Virus record (IMG/VR): IMGVR_UViG_3300009078_000003
Coordinates: 1 to 64,000 of that record
From: a virus
Direction: 5' to 3' (one strand)
DNA: 64,000 nt
Part shown: in pieces, positions 1 through 7,506 of the stretch
How the letters are laid out: the number at the start of each line of letters is the position of its first letter
How positions within the stretch are numbered: the first letter of the stretch is position 1
Program-made: the position numbers and the translations under genes
The notes under the pieces: model-generated
Databases searched by the model: none
Seen by the model: only the letters and a program-made list of their open reading frames with translations
Told to the model about the DNA's origin: nothing

Positions 1-471
1 AGTCATATCCTTTTGGGGCTTCCTGATTTTGCCCCCCTGCGGTTCTATGAGCAGGATTCCCTTGTCTCTTGTTATACACAGATTAATAGCATGAGGCCCC
101 CTAACAGGATCTTGATACCATATATCTCCAAAGGCCCATGGGTGCTTCTCATTTTCAGGTATCTTCCCCTTTTTATATTCGTCATATCTGCGCCTTACTA
201 TATCAGCATGAAGTAATAAGGCAAAATCATCACAATTTTCTATCTCGTCTATATATTCATATCTTATAACCGGAGAGTTAAAAACTGCCCACTCAAGTTC
301 GTTCTCCAATGGCATGACATAGTCAGTGTCAGCAGGCCATAACCTGCCTGGATTCAGCCAGGGCCATGCCTCAAGGAGCTTATTCAGTACCTTGTTTATA
401 GGCAGAACAACCGAAGTATCCACTACAACAGGTTCTTTCTTCCGTTTATGCCAGTTAAATAGATTCCACAT
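1..471 (-). CDS. Partial protein resembling the MOA/agglutinin C-terminal papain-like domain
   Basis: An open frame of 157 codons from an ATG at 471 runs off the left edge, so the C-terminus is missing. A Cys in a CDDFA context (residue 80), a His in PHAIN (127) and a Glu in LLIEPQ (143) are spaced like the Cys-His-Glu triad of the papain-like C-terminal domain of Marasmius oreades agglutinin, a domain I recall seeing annotated in phages. That assignment is inference from motif order. A 14-codon mini-frame (516-472) with a CAGGAG site ends immediately before this ATG, so translational coupling is possible. It is the last late gene visible, next to a peptidoglycan hydrolase. The gene is well supported and the function only moderately. 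Confidence 0.55.
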   Translation of the reverse strand, partial: MWNLFNWHKRKKEPVVVDTSVVLPINKVLNKLLEAWPWLNPGRLWPADTDYVMPLENELEWAVFNSPVIRYEYIDEIENCDDFALLLHADIVRRRYDEYKKGKIPENEKHPWAFGDIWYQDPVRGPHAINLCITRDKGILLIEPQGGKIRKPQKDMT

Positions 472-532
472 TTACCTGTTCTTCCAGCTATACCTGATAT
501 GCTGCACTGTAGTCATACTTTACTCCTGTTTC

Positions 533-964
533 TTATTCAGTATTAATCAGAAAGGGATCTAAAAACCCCTTAATCAGAGATCGAGATCGAAAAGGACGTA
601 CTTTGATATAGGCATTCTGATCAGAAGCATTTTGCTCAGTTAAGGTACTGCTCCCCCCTCCGGAGGCCCCTATTGACAATTCATTATCCAGACACAACTC
701 TACATGAATCACTTTACCAGAACCATTTTCCCAAAAGACCAGGCAGCCTTCATAAGGATGTTCAACCAGTCTGTCCTTAAAGAGCTCCCAGAGGCTGTGA
801 GCAGTCCAGTCTCCCTTACGTGGCAGTGCCCCCACACTCTTTAATATTTCTACAACCATACCCGAACAGTCAAACGACTCTATGGGATCATCCCCACCCC
901 ATTTATAGGGCAGACCCCACATCTTCCAGGCTATAGCTACGGCTATCTTTCTTTTCTTTTCCAT
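533..964 (-). CDS. NlpC/P60-family peptidoglycan endopeptidase
   Basis: A 143-residue protein with the NlpC/P60 signature. The catalytic Cys sits in FDCSG (residue 33), preceded by the YKWGG strand typical of the family, and the catalytic His lies in VIHVEL (87). Family members cleave stem-peptide bonds of peptidoglycan. The length matches a bare catalytic domain with no binding domain and no signal peptide, so it probably acts as a virion-associated or holin-released lysin. It sits at the end of the tail/host-contact block, 2 nt downstream of a glycosyltransferase gene. The start is preceded by CAGGTAGAA. Confidence 0.8.
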   Translation of the reverse strand: MEKKRKIAVAIAWKMWGLPYKWGGDDPIESFDCSGMVVEILKSVGALPRKGDWTAHSLWELFKDRLVEHPYEGCLVFWENGSGKVIHVELCLDNELSIGASGGGSSTLTEQNASDQNAYIKVRPFRSRSLIKGFLDPFLINTE

Positions 965-966
965 TT

Positions 967-1608
967 CTACCTGTTTTTAGACTGAGCAATCCTTGACAAC
1001 GTATCCTGGACCCCCTTCAAAGAACAGGTTCTCTGGTGATCACAGAACAAATCAAAATCTATAAACAGCTCATACCCAAGCTTCTCAGCCTTTTGAAAAA
1101 TATGGAAATCACAAGTCAGGCTGAGAGTTCCATCCGGGTAGTACAAAAACTCATAGGGTCTCTCAATCTTCTCAAAGATCTCCCTGCGGAACATTACACA
1201 GGCGCCCCCCGTAGCATCAACCCGCTCAATTCCCTTGCCATAGTAAACCGTATACTGCTTCTCTTCGTTATACCGCAGAGTTACCGGATATGGAAAGTAT
1301 TCCCCATTGTCAGCCTTCATTGAGAAGCAGGTGGCTCCTATTATATCTTTCTCTGCACTGACCAATCTATGCAGGGCTTCTGGTGATGGGACGATGTCAG
1401 CGTCTATAAACCAAAGATAATCTGCGTTGGTCTCCAGAAATGCCTTAACACACCTGTTTCTTGCAGAGTCCAACGGGAATATGCCCTCCGGCATATAGGG
1501 AGTCGGAACTATGTACCTGGTATCATGGGTCCAGTAAATCAGATTGGATACTAACCCTGGCACAATATTTCCCATATTCGGGACTGCTATAAAGATCCTC
1601 TTTTTCAT
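967..1608 (-). CDS. GT-A fold glycosyltransferase (family 2-like)
   Basis: A protein of 213 residues. It starts with a Rossmann-like strand (KRIFIAVP) and carries a DxD-type metal/nucleotide-sugar motif, WFIDADIVP (D69, D71), typical of GT-A enzymes. A downstream CDFHIF/HQR segment could be the acceptor side. I chose the second in-frame ATG (1608) because AGGATG lies 8 nt before it and because the first ATG would overlap the stop of the upstream propeller gene. Its place among surface-carbohydrate genes suggests a role in modifying phage or host glycans. Donor and acceptor are unknown. Confidence 0.72.
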   Translation of the reverse strand: MKKRIFIAVPNMGNIVPGLVSNLIYWTHDTRYIVPTPYMPEGIFPLDSARNRCVKAFLETNADYLWFIDADIVPSPEALHRLVSAEKDIIGATCFSMKADNGEYFPYPVTLRYNEEKQYTVYYGKGIERVDATGGACVMFRREIFEKIERPYEFLYYPDGTLSLTCDFHIFQKAEKLGYELFIDFDLFCDHQRTCSLKGVQDTLSRIAQSKNR

Positions 1609-1610
1609 GT

Positions 1611-2258
1611 TTAACATCCTATATTTTCATGTGAAATTCCCTTCACCATCCCCCCTGGACTGCTAAAACTGTCCAAAATAGTTGCGGTAAAGCCATTGTG
1701 TTTATAAATCCTGGATCCTGAATCCCAACCTGGGCTTGTTGTAGTATAAGTATTTATACCATCCCAATCTAATCCAAAAACGCTGGCAAGGTTAGGTTCA
1801 AAACTGTCCAGAATTGTGGCTGAAAAGCCGTTATGTTTGTAAACCTTATGTACAGAAGCATCTATGCTAAGTAAATTTGGGCTGTCCCAACACAATTCAG
1901 TCGGGTAGGTATTTGGGCTGCTGAAGCTGTCAAGTATGGTACTTGAAAAGCCGTCATGCTTGTAAATCTTAGTAGCTCCTTGATCGCTGCTAAGAATGTT
2001 TGTCCCATCCCAACTTACACCCATAGGGTTTGTAGTAGGAGTGCTGAAACTGTCCAAAATTGAGGCTGAAAATCCATCATGTTTGTAAATCTTATCTGCC
2101 GTATATACATCAGTACTTAAAATATTTGCTCCATCCCAAGATAGCCCATACGGATAACCTTCAGGGGAGCTAAAGCTATCTAATATTGTGGTTGAAAAAC
2201 CACTATGCTTATAGATTTTATTAACCTGGTCATCTGCACTAAACAGATTTATAGCCAT
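1611..2258 (-). CDS. Five-repeat beta-propeller-like protein, copy 1
   Basis: 215 residues made almost wholly of five repeats of about 43 residues with the core KIYKHxGFSxTILDSFSSP followed by GLxWDGxN. Each repeat looks like one four-stranded blade, and five blades recall tachylectin-2-type lectin propellers (inference). The start MAINLFS is preceded by GAGGAGGT. It ends in the shared tail ENIGC. It is one of four paralogs in 3.5 kb and is probably a host-contact or sugar-binding virion component. Confidence 0.75.
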   Translation of the reverse strand: MAINLFSADDQVNKIYKHSGFSTTILDSFSSPEGYPYGLSWDGANILSTDVYTADKIYKHDGFSASILDSFSTPTTNPMGVSWDGTNILSSDQGATKIYKHDGFSSTILDSFSSPNTYPTELCWDSPNLLSIDASVHKVYKHNGFSATILDSFEPNLASVFGLDWDGINTYTTTSPGWDSGSRIYKHNGFTATILDSFSSPGGMVKGISHENIGC

Positions 2259-2271
2259 CTTAATTACCTCC

Positions 2272-2907
2272 TCAACACCCTGTGTACTCAAGTGCTAGCC
2301 CATAAGAATAAGTTGACGGGCTGCTGAAACTGTCTAGTATTGTGCTTGAGAAGCCATCGTGCTTGTAAATCTTATCTGTTCCAGAGTCAGTGCTATAAAT
2401 ATTTGTGCCATCCCACGAAATACCATGGAGAACACCCCCCGGACTGCTAAAGCTGTCCAGTATGGTGTTTGAAAAACCATTGTGTTTGTAAATCTTACCA
2501 GTTCCGAAATCTGAACTGTAAATATTTGTTCCATCCCAAACCAAACCTTCTGGATAGTGGCCAGGACTGCTGAAGCTGCTGAGGATACTGTTTGAAAAGC
2601 CATTATGTTTATACAGCTTCTCCCCCCAGCTTCCAGCACTGTACAGATTGGTCCCATCCCAGGCCAGACCAGTGTAACCCTCAGCGTATGAACAGTTAAA
2701 ACTGTCAAGTATCGTTGCGCTGAACCCCTGGTGCTTGAATATAGTTCCTTCACCATAATCAGAACTTAAGAGATTGGAGCCTTCCCAAGCCAGACCCCAG
2801 GGTTGATATAATGGGGCACTGAAACTGTCTAGAATAGAAGTGGAGAACCCATCGTGCTTATAAATCTTGTGGGAATCTTCATCAGTACTGAACAGATTTA
2901 CAGCCAT
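2272..2907 (-). CDS. Five-repeat beta-propeller-like protein, copy 2
   Basis: 211 residues with the same five-repeat architecture as the neighbouring copies and a start of MAVNLFS. Repeats two and three diverge most (YKHNGFSNSILSSF). The ATG lies 1 nt beyond the stop of copy 3, with only a weak AGGGTG site, so translation is probably coupled to the upstream copy. It ends in EYTGC. The nearly identical repeat units between copies would allow recombination to reshuffle blades. Confidence 0.75.
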   Translation of the reverse strand: MAVNLFSTDEDSHKIYKHDGFSTSILDSFSAPLYQPWGLAWEGSNLLSSDYGEGTIFKHQGFSATILDSFNCSYAEGYTGLAWDGTNLYSAGSWGEKLYKHNGFSNSILSSFSSPGHYPEGLVWDGTNIYSSDFGTGKIYKHNGFSNTILDSFSSPGGVLHGISWDGTNIYSTDSGTDKIYKHDGFSSTILDSFSSPSTYSYGLALEYTGC

Positions 2908-2908
2908 C

Positions 2909-3547
2909 TTAACACCCTATATTTTCATTAGTTAATCCGGTTGGAGTTCCAGAGGGACTGCTAAAACTATCCAAAATAGTACTTGAAATACCACTGTGTT
3001 TGTACAGCTTGTCAGTACCTGTATCTGCGCTATATAGGTTCGTTCCATCAAAAGTTAGTCCAGATGGCAAACCCCCCGGACTGCTGAAACTGCCTAATAT
3101 TGAAACCGAAAAGCCATTGTGCTTGTAAATCTTATCTGAATAGCATGAGTCGCTTATGAGATTCCCACTAGCCCAAGTAATACCCTGGTCTGCCACACCC
3201 CCTACTGGATCATTAAAAGAACTTAAAATAGTACTGGAGAAGCCATTATGCTTATAAATATGGCTACTCCCCTGATCGACAGAATAAAGATTGCTGCCAT
3301 CCCAAGCCAGATCACGTGGGCCTGTCCCAGGACTGCTGAAACTATCCAGTATTGAAGAGGTAAAGCCGTCATGTTTGTAAAGTTTGTCTGTGGTTGCATC
3401 AGAACTATACAAATTCGTTCCATCAAAAGTCAGCCCCTGCAAGAGAGTACTAGGGCTACTGAAACTGTCTAATATTGAGGCTGAAAAGCCATCATGTTTG
3501 TAGATTTTGTTCGTTGTCCTATCTGCACTAAATATATTTATAGCCAT
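2909..3547 (-). CDS. Five-repeat beta-propeller-like protein, copy 3
   Basis: 212 residues, again five blades with YKHDGFS and ILDSFSSP cores. The start MAINIFS was chosen because GCTGGAGGTAATCAAG precedes it; a longer frame would overlap the deacetylase gene. The fourth blade is longer (GGVADQG insert). The C-terminus ENIGC is identical to that of copy 1. No signal peptide or catalytic motif is visible, so binding is the likely role. Confidence 0.75.
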   Translation of the reverse strand: MAINIFSADRTTNKIYKHDGFSASILDSFSSPSTLLQGLTFDGTNLYSSDATTDKLYKHDGFTSSILDSFSSPGTGPRDLAWDGSNLYSVDQGSSHIYKHNGFSSTILSSFNDPVGGVADQGITWASGNLISDSCYSDKIYKHNGFSVSILGSFSSPGGLPSGLTFDGTNLYSADTGTDKLYKHSGISSTILDSFSSPSGTPTGLTNENIGC

Positions 3548-3552
3548 CTTGA

Positions 3553-4059
3553 TTACCTCCAGCTCTTCCACTGAGCGACTGGATTAAAATACTCAGCACC
3601 GCAGTGTGTATTATAAGGTACCTCCAAGTGCCCATCAAACCACTTGATTGTAGTCTGGTGGGCTATCCCGGCAAAGCCAAGCTTCCTTAATATTCCTTCA
3701 GTCTTGGCCAACACTCTAAATCCTGGAGGCCGGTACAGGAAATTCTCTGGCAGGAAAGGTTTCAGGATATTGGTGGCTGCTTGGATATAAGCCTCCTGAT
3801 CCTCCCTGAAACCTTCCTGCGGTCTCAGATGATCATAGCCATGTACCCCAACTGTAACCCAGTCTTTGTTGGCTACCCACCAATCGAAGAACTCAGAACT
3901 CCTGGATATGTTCTCTATCCCCCGATAGTTGGCAATCACAAAAGCTATCAGTTTTGTCTCAGGATACTGCTCTTTGATCTCAAGCCAGTAATTCCAATAC
4001 TTGAGATTGGAAGGGCAAACATCATCCGTAGTGAGGACTTTATTTTGCCAGGGCCTCAT
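3553..4059 (-). CDS. Polysaccharide deacetylase-like (CE4/NodB fold)
   Basis: 168 residues carrying the order of NodB-homology motifs: TTDD (D12, D13) for the catalytic/metal Asp, HGYDH (H73, H77) for the metal-binding HxxxH, and RPPGFR (R110) for motif 3. It lacks a signal peptide and is shorter than typical CE4 enzymes (about 200 residues). The family removes N-acetyl groups from chitin-, peptidoglycan- or capsule-type polymers. Standing between propeller genes, it may be a virion depolymerising or deacetylating activity. The start overlaps the end of the upstream gene by 20 nt. Confidence 0.7.
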   Translation of the reverse strand: MRPWQNKVLTTDDVCPSNLKYWNYWLEIKEQYPETKLIAFVIANYRGIENISRSSEFFDWWVANKDWVTVGVHGYDHLRPQEGFREDQEAYIQAATNILKPFLPENFLYRPPGFRVLAKTEGILRKLGFAGIAHQTTIKWFDGHLEVPYNTHCGAEYFNPVAQWKSWR

Positions 4060-4489
4060 CTAGAACCTCTTTGAAGGATCTACTCTTCGTTATTCCGGGT
4101 TCCTTACTTTCAGGATCAAGGGCCTCTTTCTCCTTCTTACTCAGAGATTCCCCCCTAGCCACCTTTGCACTGATCGCAATAACCTTTGCAGAGTCAGTTA
4201 TTCTCTCAACCTGCTCAGTCCAGTCATCCCCCAAAGCCAGAGCATCATCATACGGAACCTCCTGAGCAGTGGGGTTCGCCAGGAACTGCACTGCATCGGC
4301 ATCGTCCACCCCAATTAGAATAGACTCGTCCCGATCCCCTCTGGCCACGACTTTGTCAAAGTTCTTCTTTAAAGAACTCTCGTATACCGGGCCAAACCGG
4401 ACCTTCCTGGCGTCATACTCTTTCGGGTACACATAGCTTGTTTTCTCTGGTGTACGATTCCTTCCAATGGACATCTTGATTAATTTCAT
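4040..4489 (-). CDS. Unknown protein, hydrophilic, 149 residues
   Basis: I do not recognise this protein. It is acidic and basic-rich, with a structured-looking middle (SILIGVDDADAVQFLA) and a lysine/glutamate-rich C-terminal half likely to be helical (LSKKEKEALDPESKE). The start has a perfect AAGGAGG site. It lies between two propeller genes and overlaps the deacetylase gene, so it is co-translated with host-contact proteins. It could be a small virion or chaperone protein, but no motif decides. Confidence 0.6.
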   Translation of the reverse strand: MKLIKMSIGRNRTPEKTSYVYPKEYDARKVRFGPVYESSLKKNFDKVVARGDRDESILIGVDDADAVQFLANPTAQEVPYDDALALGDDWTEQVERITDSAKVIAISAKVARGESLSKKEKEALDPESKEPGITKSRSFKEVLDEALAK

Positions 4490-4501
4490 ATTATTTCCTC
4501 C

Positions 4502-5128
4502 TTAACAACCTGTTTGTTCTAAAGACAAACCCCATGAAAAAGTACCTGGACCACTAAAACTGTCCAGAATAGTTGTGGAAAAACCATTGTGCTTGTAAAT
4601 CCTATCTACACCACTATCTGCACTATACAAATCAGTTCCATCCCATGTTATACCACGAGGCTCTTCACCAGGACTGCTGAAGCTATCCAAAACAGTAGCT
4701 GAAAAGCCACTGTATTTATAAATCTTATCGGTTGATAGATTTGAACAAAGAGTATTTGTGCCATCCCAAGCAACACCCTGCACACCTATTCCTGAACCCT
4801 GGGCAAAACTATCCAATATGGTATTAGAGAAACCATTATGCTTATAGACTTTACCGACCCCATAATCAGTACTGAGGAGATTAGTACCATCCCATTCCAA
4901 ACCTTGATTATAGTGATCCGATCGTAAAAAACTGTCTATAATAGAAGCTGAAAAGCCATCGTGTTTGTAAATTTTATCCCAATAATCACTGTTACTAAGC
5001 ATATTAGTACCATCCCAGGCTACATCAACAGCACCATACTTACCAGCACAGCTGTCCAGAATTGAGGCTGAAAAGCCATCGTGTTTATAAATCTTATTTG
5101 AGTCTTGACTGAATAGATTTATAGCCAT
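4502..5128 (-). CDS. Five-repeat beta-propeller-like protein, copy 4
   Basis: 208 residues with five repeats of the YKHDGFSASILDS / WDGTN pattern. It is separated from the other three copies by the deacetylase and an unknown gene. The start MAINLFSQDS has AGGAGG upstream, and the end EQTGC resembles EYTGC of copy 2. The first blade lacks the FSSP loop (replaced by CAGKYG). It was probably made by the same duplication series as the other copies. Confidence 0.75.
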   Translation of the reverse strand: MAINLFSQDSNKIYKHDGFSASILDSCAGKYGAVDVAWDGTNMLSNSDYWDKIYKHDGFSASIIDSFLRSDHYNQGLEWDGTNLLSTDYGVGKVYKHNGFSNTILDSFAQGSGIGVQGVAWDGTNTLCSNLSTDKIYKYSGFSATVLDSFSSPGEEPRGITWDGTDLYSADSGVDRIYKHNGFSTTILDSFSGPGTFSWGLSLEQTGC

Positions 5129-5137
5129 AACTTCCTC

Positions 5138-6472
5138 CTACGAAAGCAGATCCTCTTCTCTAATTAACGAATGCCGCTGTATCTGGTCAGGATTAAACTG
5201 AGCTTCCTCAACCAGTCTCTTCAAACTCAGGACTTTGTCAGAGGGAATCAAGCCAGCCCTATTTGCCAGGTAAGATAATATCTGATCCGGGGTCTTACAT
5301 TTGAGATATTCTACTGCCGGCACACTGTTCCTAAACTTTGAAAACTTGTAATAATCAGAATCCAGAATCTCCCCATGCATGATATTGTTTGGCACATAAT
5401 TGATCAGCTTGCCAGCTTCCGCTTCCAACAAAGTAAATGGCTCAATATCATAACCCCTGAAAGTGTGAGTAACCCGGAACTCCTGGTCATCTATCGCTGA
5501 AGTAAGAGCCAGATCTGCCACACTGTAAATCCACAATACAGTGTCCGGGATCTCCAGATTATGAGCGATTGTCCGAACAACTGTCTCTGGCTTATCAAGA
5601 TCCAAGTAAGGAATATGCCTGTTTCTGCAAAAACCGTCATAGCAGTACTCTCTCCTAACAGTCCGCATATATTTAATGGGTATTATCAACAGCTCTTCAC
5701 ACTCAACAGGAGCAAACGATACTGAATCTTCAAAATCCGATGCATAGGGAAAATCCCCACCCACCGGGTGATAGCAAAACTTATTTGGCTTAATTACCCT
5801 AGCTACCTCCTGTTTGTCAGCCATAACTTTCCATTCCCGCCATGGATAGTCTTTATAGATAATCGTAACATGCTGCACCCAGGTCTTTTCTTCAAACGCA
5901 ATTCTTATAATAGGCGTTTCATCACCAAAATACCCAACGTCATACGGCTGCCAGTATTCACTAGGGTCCTTGTTCAGTACATTTTCGATGGGATCTCGGG
6001 TTGTAGACAAATTCGCAGAAATACTAGTTCCAGGCACAGTGTTCAGCACATTCTGCTTGTTAAAATTGAAAACCTTTATCTGAACAATAGCCGAAGGCGC
6101 AGGGTATTTTTCATCCCTACTCATAATCCTAACCGGGGACCCTTCACTAGCTCTTCGTGTTATATCTGCTGCAGAACAATCGCAGAAATAGACATCCGGC
6201 CTGTCAAGCAATTCCACCATCTTCTGCCTGTATAATTCTCTCCGATCAGACTGCTTCACCACGAAATCAGGTGTAATTCCAAAAGCAATCAGATCCTCCA
6301 GAAAGTAATTCTGCAGGCTTACACGCTCCCCAGTAAGCTTGATCCCATCCAGTCTGAGAAAGAAGGTCCCCTTATTCTGCTTTGCCCAGATATAGTTATA
6401 CAGGACATTAACCAAATGTCCGATGTGCAAACGTCCAGAGAGTGAAGGTGCAAATCTTGTGGTTACTTTCAA
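5138..6472 (-). CDS. GluQ-RS/glutamyl-tRNA synthetase-like enzyme with an inserted beta-sandwich domain
   Basis: 444 residues. The N-terminus matches class Ic synthetases: RFAPSLSGRLHIGH with the HIGH motif at 16-19, LRLDG at 39-43, then QSDRRELY. A zinc knuckle like that of GluQ-RS (CxC then YxxxC) is present as C97/C99 and Y278/C282, but about 170 residues are inserted between its two halves. The insert (roughly 125-272) has a discoidin/galactose-binding look. The catalytic core resumes with TSAIDDQEF and THTFRGYD, and KFSKF (376-380) stands in for KMSKS. There is no anticodon-binding domain, as in GluQ-RS. The reaction is probably amino-acid adenylation, but the acceptor is unknown. Its ATG overlaps the stop of the upstream gene by 4 nt within the glycan cluster. 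Confidence 0.75.
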   Translation of the reverse strand: MKVTTRFAPSLSGRLHIGHLVNVLYNYIWAKQNKGTFFLRLDGIKLTGERVSLQNYFLEDLIAFGITPDFVVKQSDRRELYRQKMVELLDRPDVYFCDCSAADITRRASEGSPVRIMSRDEKYPAPSAIVQIKVFNFNKQNVLNTVPGTSISANLSTTRDPIENVLNKDPSEYWQPYDVGYFGDETPIIRIAFEEKTWVQHVTIIYKDYPWREWKVMADKQEVARVIKPNKFCYHPVGGDFPYASDFEDSVSFAPVECEELLIIPIKYMRTVRREYCYDGFCRNRHIPYLDLDKPETVVRTIAHNLEIPDTVLWIYSVADLALTSAIDDQEFRVTHTFRGYDIEPFTLLEAEAGKLINYVPNNIMHGEILDSDYYKFSKFRNSVPAVEYLKCKTPDQILSYLANRAGLIPSDKVLSLKRLVEEAQFNPDQIQRHSLIREEDLLS

Positions 6473-7506
6473 TGCAGGACCTCCACAACCTTCTCAATAA
6501 GCTGGGTCATATTCAATCTCTGCGAAGAAGGAACTACAGGCACCTCATAAGAATACCCCAAAGGAAACTGCACCGTAATCCTGGAATTGGAAGGCCAGAA
6601 GTTCTTATCCGGTATCACTGTCAGTATCCTGGAATCCAAAGGCAGTATTCTAACACTGACAGCATCCATCATCCCTGCCAGCAACCCCATGTGGAGCCTT
6701 CCACTAAGAACTTCTGGCCTTCCAAACATGTGAAGTGCCATCCAATCAAGATCTGAAACATACCTAGCATTCTCCAAACCCAAAGTTACCGCTGAGTAGG
6801 TATCCTCCGCAGAGACTGAATAAACGTCCGCCCCTTTTGTTTTAGCATACTCCACCTGGATACGCAAAAACTCATTTAGGTAGCCCTCTGGCAAAGAATT
6901 CTTAGACAAAGAATATCTTGGATCTTGAAAAATACAAAGGGGGCTACTTATAAATCCCCTTCTTCGGAGCGTTTGTAGTGCCCACCTGGAGGTATCTTTT
7001 GACAGATATGATTGTATACCCAATTTACTAAACACAGCCTGAGCCATTGCGTCTCTGGTTACAACCAAATCAAATCCCCCAAAAAGAGTTGAGATATAGT
7101 TTATCGTCTGTGGGAATAGCACCAGCTCACTGTAAACCTGGTCAAAAGAATCAAACTTTACTAGTCTGCTGGAATCAACAGCATATAAGGGAAAACAGGA
7201 ACCTACACCTAAAGCTATCTTCTTGGCCTGGGGGAACCTTAGTATAGCTTTCAAGAGAACCTGAGCCTTCAAAGAATGCTCAAGACCAAACCATAACCAA
7301 GGAGAGCCTGCCAAAACCAAGATGTCCACATCTCCCCAATAAAATTGGCTCATGTAGGTATCCAACTCTTTCTCAGCCCTAAGAGCATCAAACATCAGGA
7401 ACTCTACATCCGGGTCTACTGTCCTCAGAATCTCTTGGGTACCCCTGTAAGTAAGCAGGTCCCCGATATTATAATTTGAAGTTGGGTGCAGAACTAAGAC
7501 TCTCAC
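6469..7506 (-). CDS. Polysaccharide pyruvyl transferase-like protein
   Basis: 345 residues. The start HPTSNYNIGDLLTYRG matches the N-terminal strand-loop of the polysaccharide pyruvyl transferase superfamily (N-x-GD). Middle elements VDILVLAGSPWLWFG and DLVVTRDAMA, plus a late SGRLHMGLLAG (histidine-containing, like the family RxHxxxxA), complete the pattern. Known members add ketal pyruvate from phosphoenolpyruvate to sugars, and others act as glycan-modifying transferases. It overlaps both neighbours by 4 nt, so it is tightly co-translated with the synthetase-like and radical SAM genes. Confidence 0.72.
   Translation of the reverse strand: MRVLVLHPTSNYNIGDLLTYRGTQEILRTVDPDVEFLMFDALRAEKELDTYMSQFYWGDVDILVLAGSPWLWFGLEHSLKAQVLLKAILRFPQAKKIALGVGSCFPLYAVDSSRLVKFDSFDQVYSELVLFPQTINYISTLFGGFDLVVTRDAMAQAVFSKLGIQSYLSKDTSRWALQTLRRRGFISSPLCIFQDPRYSLSKNSLPEGYLNEFLRIQVEYAKTKGADVYSVSAEDTYSAVTLGLENARYVSDLDWMALHMFGRPEVLSGRLHMGLLAGMMDAVSVRILPLDSRILTVIPDKNFWPSNSRITVQFPLGYSYEVPVVPSSQRLNMTQLIEKVVEVLH

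Noticed and set aside
2334-2756. 140-codon minus-strand frame inside propeller copy 2
   Set aside because: Alternate frame of a repetitive coding region; repeats make long false frames.
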